Made by a program: the position numbers and the translations under genes. From NCBI GenBank assembly GCA_030158535.1, contig JAOASV010000132.1, positions 1 to 12,182 on the forward strand: a stretch of 12,182 bases of DNA, written 5' to 3'. Below the pieces are notes generated by a model. It saw only the letters and a list, made by a program, of their open reading frames with translations. It was not told where the DNA came from and ran no database searches. Source of the DNA: Sediminibacterium sp. GTDB taxonomy: Bacteria > Bacteroidota > Bacteroidia > Chitinophagales > Chitinophagaceae. Positions 7,373 to 12,182 of the stretch are shown here, piece by piece. Numbering within the stretch: position 1 is the stretch's first letter; every line of letters starts with the position of its first letter.

Positions 7373-8902
7373 ATGAAAGTAACGATACTCGCTGTCGCAA
7401 TATTATTTGCTACCAACTTATTTGCACAACAACCTGACTATGCACTACGTACTGCATGGTATACACAAAATGGTTCTGCCAGAAACATTGCTACTGGCGG
7501 TGTGATGGGATCATTGGGTGGTGAAATAACTGCCAACCACGTTAACCCTGCAGGACTTGGATTATTTAAAACCTCTGAGTTTGTGATGTCACCAGGCATG
7601 AACTTCAACAACAATAAATTTAATTATAGAGGTTCAGATAGCAGCAACTCAAAAAACAATATGCTTTACGGTACAAGTGGTTTTGTTTTTGGATTTAGCA
7701 ACAATAAAAAAAGTAAATGGACCAGCAATGCCATTGCGGTTTCTATCAATCAGGTTGCCAATTACAACAATAGAGTAACCTTTAAGGGTTATAATAATAT
7801 GAGTTCTTTTTCTGAGCAATATCTCGAAGAACTTACCCGCGATTTAGCAGATACCAATGCTGCACTTAGTAATTATATTTTTGGATCATCACTTGCGTTC
7901 CGAACTTTTTTAATTGACACGTCTAACAACGCTCAGGGTAGATTTGATGGTTACCAAAGTATGGTGCCTATATCTACTGGGGTTAACCAAAGCTATGACG
8001 CCAATACAAATGGAGGTTACCACGAATTAGCCCTTGGCCTTGCCGGTAATATGGAAGACAAAATGTATGTAGGTGGAAGCTTGACTATTCCAATCATCAA
8101 TTACAACCGCGAACTTACCTACACAGAAAAAGACGCCACCAATAACCCTAACAATCAATTTGAAAGTTTCACTTTCCAAGAAAGTTTTAGCTCTAGAGGT
8201 ATTGGTATGGGTTTAAAGCTTGGAACCATTTACAAGCCTACCGAGTTTTGGCGTGTGGGTCTTGCTGTGCATACACCGCAAATAATAAATTTTAAAGATG
8301 AAGTAAGAGCCTCTCTTATCGCCAATACCGAATCGTATGCACGCACAAGATCTGCTAATAGTGATGCACTTAATAGCGGTAAAGCAGGTCAAAGTAATTA
8401 TACATTAGTAACCCCTTGGAGAGCTACTGCAAGTGCAAGCTATGTATTTAGAGAAGTAAAAGATACCCGCAAACAGCGTGCTTTTTTAAGTGCCGATATT
8501 GAATATGTGAATTATAAGGGTTCTCGTTTTTCTGCAACAGACCCTACCGATATGGGCCTCAAAAATTACTACCAACAAGTAAACGATGCCATCAAAGAAA
8601 CCTACAAAGGCAATTTTAATCTAAAACTGGGTGGTGAAATAAAATTTCATACCGTGATGTTTAGATTAGGTGGTGCATACTATGGCAGCCCATACGCAGA
8701 CGAAGCTTTGGATGCTAGCAGAATGCTTGCAACAGGTGGTATTGGCTACAGAGACCACGGTATTTTTATTGACTTAAGCTATGCACATATCATGAACAAA
8801 GACGTTCAATTTGCATACCGCTTAAACGACAAGCCTAATACCTTTGCATCGCAAACAGGATCTAGAGGAACGGTGATGCTAACTTTTGGTGTCAAGTTCT
8901 AA
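7373..8902 (+). CDS. OmpP1/FadL-like outer-membrane beta-barrel protein
   Basis: This 509-residue protein has an N-terminal Sec signal (MKVTILAVAILFATNLFA, probable cleavage just before QQPDY) followed by ARNIATGGVMGSLGGEITANHVNPAGLGLF. That stretch resembles the start of OmpP1/FadL (TodX) family barrels, where a GGA...LGG...NPAGLG pattern is usual. The body alternates aromatic and polar residues in many short beta strands, with periodic Gly turns, and ends in Phe (GTVMLTFGVKF), as expected for an outer-membrane barrel. FadL proteins pass hydrophobic compounds such as fatty acids; in Bacteroidota many paralogues have no known substrate and some are labelled 'hemin receptor' without evidence. 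An AAAGGA at 7352-7357 lies 15 bases before the ATG, rather far for a Shine-Dalgarno site. It follows the lipoprotein gene, and its last 24 bases overlap miaA on the other strand. Confidence 0.8.
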   Translation: MKVTILAVAILFATNLFAQQPDYALRTAWYTQNGSARNIATGGVMGSLGGEITANHVNPAGLGLFKTSEFVMSPGMNFNNNKFNYRGSDSSNSKNNMLYGTSGFVFGFSNNKKSKWTSNAIAVSINQVANYNNRVTFKGYNNMSSFSEQYLEELTRDLADTNAALSNYIFGSSLAFRTFLIDTSNNAQGRFDGYQSMVPISTGVNQSYDANTNGGYHELALGLAGNMEDKMYVGGSLTIPIINYNRELTYTEKDATNNPNNQFESFTFQESFSSRGIGMGLKLGTIYKPTEFWRVGLAVHTPQIINFKDEVRASLIANTESYARTRSANSDALNSGKAGQSNYTLVTPWRATASASYVFREVKDTRKQRAFLSADIEYVNYKGSRFSATDPTDMGLKNYYQQVNDAIKETYKGNFNLKLGGEIKFHTVMFRLGGAYYGSPYADEALDASRMLATGGIGYRDHGIFIDLSYAHIMNKDVQFAYRLNDKPNTFASQTGSRGTVMLTFGVKF

Positions 8903-9814
8903 CCAGTTAACTGCAGCATCTTTTTTAAACCAAGTCATTTGACGTTTGGCATACTGTCTGGTATGGCTCTTGATTTCTGCTACGGCGTCTTGTAAAGAAA
9001 TTTCACCACGCAGGTGTGCAAATATTTCTTGATAGCCTACTGTTTGTAATGCATTTACATGTGCACTTGGTAAGAGGCTTGTAACTTCTTCTAATAGCCC
9101 TTCCTGCATCATGGCGTCTACCCTACTATTAATACGTTCGTTGAGTATTTCACGGGACATAGAAAGTCCAACTTTTACAATATTAAAAGGCCTTGTAACT
9201 TTTTGTGCTGATTGAAAATGAGTAATGGATTTACCAGTTGTAAGTACCATTTCAAGTGCGCGCATGAGGCGCTGCGGATTGTTTTGCTCAGCGGTTTGGT
9301 TCCAGTATACCGGATCTTTTTTTTGAACCTGTTCTTGCAACCAGATCAGTCCATTTTTTTCATAGTCTTCGATAATACTATTTCGAAGCGCAGGGTCAAT
9401 ACTTGGCATAGCGTCTATGCCTTCACAAAATGATTTAATGTAAAGGCCTGTACCGCCTACCATTACTGCTACTGTATTTGATTTAAATATTTGAGCAGCA
9501 GCATCTAGTGCATATTTTTCAAAAATACCCGCATTCACTTCGTCGTTAATAGAATGAGATCCTATAAAATAATGCTTTGCTGCAGCGAGTTCTGTTGCTG
9601 TAGGTTTTGCCACTCCAATAGAAAGTTCTTGGTAACACTGCCTAGAATCGGCAGAAATAATGTCTGTATTAAAATGATTGGCAACTTCAATTGCAAAGGC
9701 TGTTTTGCCTACTGCTGTAGGGCCTACAATAATAATTACCGTGGGTTGTTGTGGATGAATATCACTACTGTTAGAAAGTAGCGCTAAGACTTTATTAATA
9801 TTCGTCTTGTCCAT
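8879..9814 (-). CDS. miaA: tRNA dimethylallyltransferase MiaA
   Basis: MiaA transfers a dimethylallyl group from DMAPP to N6 of adenosine 37 in tRNAs that read codons beginning with U. The 311-residue protein carries the P-loop GPTAVGKT (31-38), ISADSRQCY (53-61), the IGVAKPT segment (66-72), GGTGLY (120-125), ERINSRVDAMMQEGLLEEV, ALQTVGYQEI and the C-terminal TRQYAKRQMTWFKKD, all family signatures. The P-loop is about 20 residues further from the start than is common in MiaA, but no other ATG, GTG or TTG lies between ATG 9814 and the P-loop, so the start is fixed unless ATT is used. The start overlaps the 3' end of the upstream pRiA4b-like gene by 20 bases, which suggests translational coupling. 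The 3' end overlaps the barrel gene by 24 bases. Confidence 0.96.
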   Translation of the reverse strand: MDKTNINKVLALLSNSSDIHPQQPTVIIIVGPTAVGKTAFAIEVANHFNTDIISADSRQCYQELSIGVAKPTATELAAAKHYFIGSHSINDEVNAGIFEKYALDAAAQIFKSNTVAVMVGGTGLYIKSFCEGIDAMPSIDPALRNSIIEDYEKNGLIWLQEQVQKKDPVYWNQTAEQNNPQRLMRALEMVLTTGKSITHFQSAQKVTRPFNIVKVGLSMSREILNERINSRVDAMMQEGLLEEVTSLLPSAHVNALQTVGYQEIFAHLRGEISLQDAVAEIKSHTRQYAKRQMTWFKKDAAVNWLELDTKS

Positions 9815-10376
9815 ATTCGTCTTGCGTGTCTACAACATCGTCATCTGCATCATCATTACCATTATCTTCTTCATCTCCTTCTTCACCAAAACCATCGGCA
9901 GCTTCTGATAGATCATATTTTTCTTCGATGTCGGCAAACTTATTACCTAGTAAACTTTTGGTGCCATATTGCTGAGGGCCAATACCCTCTGTACGTGTAA
10001 CAAGTGGATAGGTTAATGATGCATCAGTTTCTTTACTTACATGAATCAGTTCAATTAAAAACAACCAACCTTTTGCAAAGTCATATTCGTACACAAACTT
10101 TTGATTGGTATTAATAATTTCTGTTCCTATTGCAGTGTCGGCCATTAACAATGGTGGTGCCACATATTTTTTATCGTACACTTCAAAACTTATTTCGCGG
10201 CCTTGCAACCACTTGTCGTTACTTCTGTAAAAAGTAGCCTGATGTTTGGTATCAAATTCATACGCTTTTAAAATAGCGTAATGTAGTTCTGCAAAAGTTT
10301 GTGTATGCTTGATGCATATGTCTCTGTACACCGCGTCATCTTCTTCTAAATACACCCTAAATTTTAAAACAGCCAT
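9795..10376 (-). CDS. pRiA4b ORF-3-like protein with acidic C-terminal tail
   Basis: The 193-residue product resembles the plasmid pRiA4b ORF-3 family (also annotated as IS1096 passenger TnpR-like): an N-terminal FRVYLEEDDAVYRDICI strand pair, FAELHYAILKAYEF, a HQATFY segment, FVYEYDFAKGWLF and LVTRTEGIGPQQYG. The family's biochemical role is unknown and the name refers only to where it was first noted; nothing here looks mobile. The last 35 or so residues are strongly acidic (GEEGDEEDNGNDDADDD) and end with two QDEY units. The ATG at 10376 is the first in frame and fits the family start MAVLKFRVYL. It lies 33 bases after the cca stop, in an AT-rich gap with no clear promoter or hairpin, and overlaps miaA. 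Position between two tRNA-processing genes is suggestive but is not evidence of function. Confidence 0.8.
   Translation of the reverse strand: MAVLKFRVYLEEDDAVYRDICIKHTQTFAELHYAILKAYEFDTKHQATFYRSNDKWLQGREISFEVYDKKYVAPPLLMADTAIGTEIINTNQKFVYEYDFAKGWLFLIELIHVSKETDASLTYPLVTRTEGIGPQQYGTKSLLGNKFADIEEKYDLSEAADGFGEEGDEEDNGNDDADDDVVDTQDEYGQDEY
9798..9824 (-). repeat. Two direct 12-base repeats spanning the miaA start
   Basis: CAAGACGAATAT (minus strand) occurs at 9813-9824 and again at 9798-9809, with a period of 15 bases. In the pRiA4b-like gene this encodes QDEY-G-QDEY, so the repeat is an in-frame five-codon duplication. The miaA ATG (9814-9812) uses the last two bases of the upstream copy plus the first spacer base. 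The repeat is exact and directly visible; whether it has any role is unknown. Confidence 0.85.
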
Positions 10377-10409
10377 GCTCTTTTGTTTATTTTGCTAAAA
10401 TACAATTAT

Positions 10410-11825
10410 TTATACGGGGCGAAGGCCTAAAGTAGCGGCTTTTTCAAGCATAAACTTTGTAGCAGCTTCGTACTCATTAGGGATTATGCCATCCAAAATA
10501 GCTTCCCTAATGGCGTCTTTAAGGGTACCCACTTCTTTGGAAGGCGATAACCCAAAGGTTTCCCTGATCATTTCACCGGTAACCGGCGGTTGCCAATTAC
10601 GAAGCCTGTCTCCATCTTCAACCTCCTGAATTCTGGTGCGCACCATTTCAAAATTTTGCAAATAGCGCTTTACTTTTTGCTTGTTTTTGCTGGTGATGTC
10701 GGCACTACATAAAAGCATCAAGCTTTCAATGTCTTCGCCAGCATCAAAAATTAAACGCCTAATGGCACTATCCGTAATATTTTCTTTGGTTAAACTAATG
10801 GGCCTCAAATGGAGCAACACCAACTTTTGCACGAGTTTCATTTTCTCGTTTAAAGGAAGTTTTAATTTGGTAAAAATTTTAGGCACCATGCGCGCACCCA
10901 CAACTTCGTGGCCGTGAAACGTAAATCCAAAACCTTCTTCAAATTTTTTAGTGGCAGGTTTTGCAATATCGTGTAATAATGCAGCCCAGCGTAACCATAA
11001 ATCGGGCGTGCTAGCTGCCATATTATCTAGCACTTGTAGTGTGTGGTAAAAATTATCTTTATGCCCCATACCGTCAATATTTTCGGCACCATAGAGGTCA
11101 ACAAGTTGCGGAAATATTTTATGTAATAAGCCTACTTTAAAAAGTAAATCAAACCCAACCGATGGTTTATCGCAGAGCATGATTTTATTCAGTTCTTCGG
11201 TAATACGCTCCTGCGATATAATACTAATGCGGTGCGCACTATCTGCAATGGCATCTAGCGTTTCAGGCACAATGGTATACCCTAACTGACACGCAAAGCG
11301 AATGCCTCTTAACATGCGCAGCGGATCATCACTAAATGTTTGATGCGGCGCTAAAGGGGTTTTAATGATTTTATCCTGAATAGCTTGTAATCCGCCAAAC
11401 GGGTCTACCAATTTGCCAAAAGCGGCTTCGTGCAATCCAATAGCTAATGCATTGATAGTAAAGTCTCTTCTATTTTGATCGTCTTCGATCGTGCCCGGGC
11501 TTACACTTGGCTTTCTACTATCTGCTGCATAACTTTCTTTGCGGGCACCTACAAATTCAATAATAAAATCATCAATTTTTATTTGCGCCGTTCCAAAAGT
11601 TTTAAAAAATGCAACCGTAGGCTTTGGTGAAAAAAGTGCTGCCACTTCATGCGCTAATTCAATACCATCTCCAATACATACCACATCCACATCGGTGGTA
11701 GGACGTCCAATAATTTTATCACGCACAAATCCACCAATTAAATAAGCAGGCACACCCAGCTTATCTGCTGCGGCACCTATTTTTTTAAAGAGTTGGGTTT
11801 CGAGTGGTGAACAATTAATTTCCAT
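10410..11825 (-). CDS. cca: CCA tRNA nucleotidyltransferase with HD domain
   Basis: This class II nucleotidyltransferase adds or repairs the 3' CCA end of tRNAs. From the ATG at 11825 the protein has 471 residues. The head domain shows GGFVRD (31-36) and DVD (45-47), whose two Asp residues bind catalytic metals, then RRDFTINAL (119-127), DDPLRMLRGIRFA (166-178) and the ERITEELNKI helix. An HD domain follows, with HKDNFYHTLQVLDNM and LLHDIAKP (His285-Asp286). I cannot exclude that it adds only part of CCA, because A-adding and CC-adding enzymes look alike; I see no second such gene here. An in-frame ATG at 11852, immediately after the upstream stop (TAAATG), would add nine residues. I prefer 11825 because a -7-like box lies between the two and family proteins usually start just before this segment. 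Confidence 0.93.
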   Translation of the reverse strand: MEINCSPLETQLFKKIGAAADKLGVPAYLIGGFVRDKIIGRPTTDVDVVCIGDGIELAHEVAALFSPKPTVAFFKTFGTAQIKIDDFIIEFVGARKESYAADSRKPSVSPGTIEDDQNRRDFTINALAIGLHEAAFGKLVDPFGGLQAIQDKIIKTPLAPHQTFSDDPLRMLRGIRFACQLGYTIVPETLDAIADSAHRISIISQERITEELNKIMLCDKPSVGFDLLFKVGLLHKIFPQLVDLYGAENIDGMGHKDNFYHTLQVLDNMAASTPDLWLRWAALLHDIAKPATKKFEEGFGFTFHGHEVVGARMVPKIFTKLKLPLNEKMKLVQKLVLLHLRPISLTKENITDSAIRRLIFDAGEDIESLMLLCSADITSKNKQKVKRYLQNFEMVRTRIQEVEDGDRLRNWQPPVTGEMIRETFGLSPSKEVGTLKDAIREAILDGIIPNEYEAATKFMLEKAATLGLRPV

Positions 11826-11831
11826 GCACTG

Positions 11832-11839
11832 CAAATGTA
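11832..11839 (-). promoter_or_regulatory. Candidate -7 box (TACATTTG) just upstream of cca
   Basis: On the minus strand TACATTTG matches TAnnTTTG exactly and ends six bases before the ATG at 11825. A transcript from it would begin at or within a few bases of that ATG, so it would be nearly leaderless. No clear TTG is seen at the -33 distance. The box lies inside the nine-codon extension that the alternative ATG at 11852 would add. It may allow cca and the genes after it to be expressed apart from the upstream glycosyltransferase. Confidence 0.4.
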
Positions 11840-11852
11840 GCGCTTTGCTCAT

Positions 11853-12182
11853 TTATATAAGCGAAAGAGGCGCTAGTAATTGCGCTGTTGTAATAGTATA
11901 CCCACATTTAAAATGTCCGAGTGGACAAGCCGTTTTCCCGTGCAGGCCACAGGGCTTGCAGGGCAAGGGTTCTAGGGTTTCTACAATAAATTGCATATCC
12001 GATAATGGACCATAACCAAATGCCGGAATTGTAGAACAGTATATAGCAGCAACAGGCGCATTGGTAGCTGATGCCAAATGCATGGGCGCCGAATCGTTTA
12101 CATAATTTAAGCGCGCGCCTTTAATGAGTGCCGCTGCTTCTAACAGGTTCAGTTGTCCGGCTATATTAAACACATCCCCTCT
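11853..12182 (-). CDS. Glycosyltransferase family 9 (heptosyltransferase-like), 5' end cut by window
   Basis: Only the C-terminal 109 residues are present; the frame is open to the window edge, and the GTG at 12173 is an internal Val. The fragment shows the GT9 signature: NIAGQLNLLEAAALIKGA, then NDSAPMHLASA (usually NDSGPMHLA), the AIYCST segment (usually a Gly-Thr or Gly-Ser turn) and FGYGP. A cysteine-rich tail follows: PCKPCGLHG, ACPLGHFKC. GT9 enzymes such as WaaC/WaaF move ADP-heptose onto lipopolysaccharide core at the cytoplasmic face of the inner membrane; donor and acceptor cannot be read from this piece. The stop TAA directly abuts the ATG at 11852, with cca's preferred start 27 bases inside, so the two genes are probably co-transcribed. 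Confidence 0.88.
   Translation of the reverse strand, partial: RGDVFNIAGQLNLLEAAALIKGARLNYVNDSAPMHLASATNAPVAAIYCSTIPAFGYGPLSDMQFIVETLEPLPCKPCGLHGKTACPLGHFKCGYTITTAQLLAPLSLI

Noticed and set aside
9795..10376. Mobile element, because the gene's family name refers to a plasmid and to IS1096
   Set aside because: There are no transposase, inverted repeats or target duplications, and the gene is tightly packed between housekeeping genes.

Overview
The window reads as ordinary chromosomal DNA of a member of the Bacteroidota, most likely near the Chitinophagaceae (taxon inferred from gene families and style, not from a search). The support is an AT-rich base composition, a TamL-type Omp85 lipoprotein, a short archaeal-type prolyl-tRNA synthetase without the bacterial editing insert, a pRiA4b ORF-3-like protein next to miaA, few Shine-Dalgarno sequences, and promoter-like boxes of the Bacteroidota type (TAnnTTTG near -7, TTG near -33). 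I see no insertion sequence, phage gene, CRISPR array, rRNA or tRNA gene. Coding density is very high, and the longest stretch without a gene is about 140 bases (6400-6540).

Layout. Bases 1-1076 (+) hold the C-terminal part of a LolC/LolE/MacB-type ABC permease. It converges on a SpoU/TrmH-family RNA methyltransferase (1113-1832, -). That gene stands head to head, 4 bases apart, with tamL (1837-4224, +), a lipid-anchored outer-membrane assembly barrel. The 3' end of tamL overlaps truB (tRNA pseudouridine-55 synthase), which follows proS on the minus strand with a 3-base gap (6399-4195). Across a 141-base divergent region lies a plus-strand pair: a Gly/Asn-rich lipoprotein (6541-7347) and an OmpP1/FadL-like outer-membrane barrel (7373-8902). 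The barrel gene overlaps miaA tail to tail. The rest is one tightly packed minus-strand run in transcription order: a glycosyltransferase family 9 (heptosyltransferase-like) gene cut by the window edge, cca (tRNA nucleotidyltransferase), a pRiA4b ORF-3-like protein with an acidic tail, and miaA (tRNA dimethylallyltransferase).

Two themes alternate: tRNA/RNA maturation and charging (SpoU methyltransferase, TruB, ProS, MiaA, Cca) and envelope building (ABC permease, TamL, lipoprotein plus FadL-like barrel, GT9). Nothing amounts to a clearly new system. The points most worth a second look are the extremely compact gene junctions with candidate promoters embedded in or interleaved with neighbouring genes, the uncharacterised lipoprotein/barrel pair, the direct repeat that supplies the miaA start codon, and the start-site ambiguity of cca.
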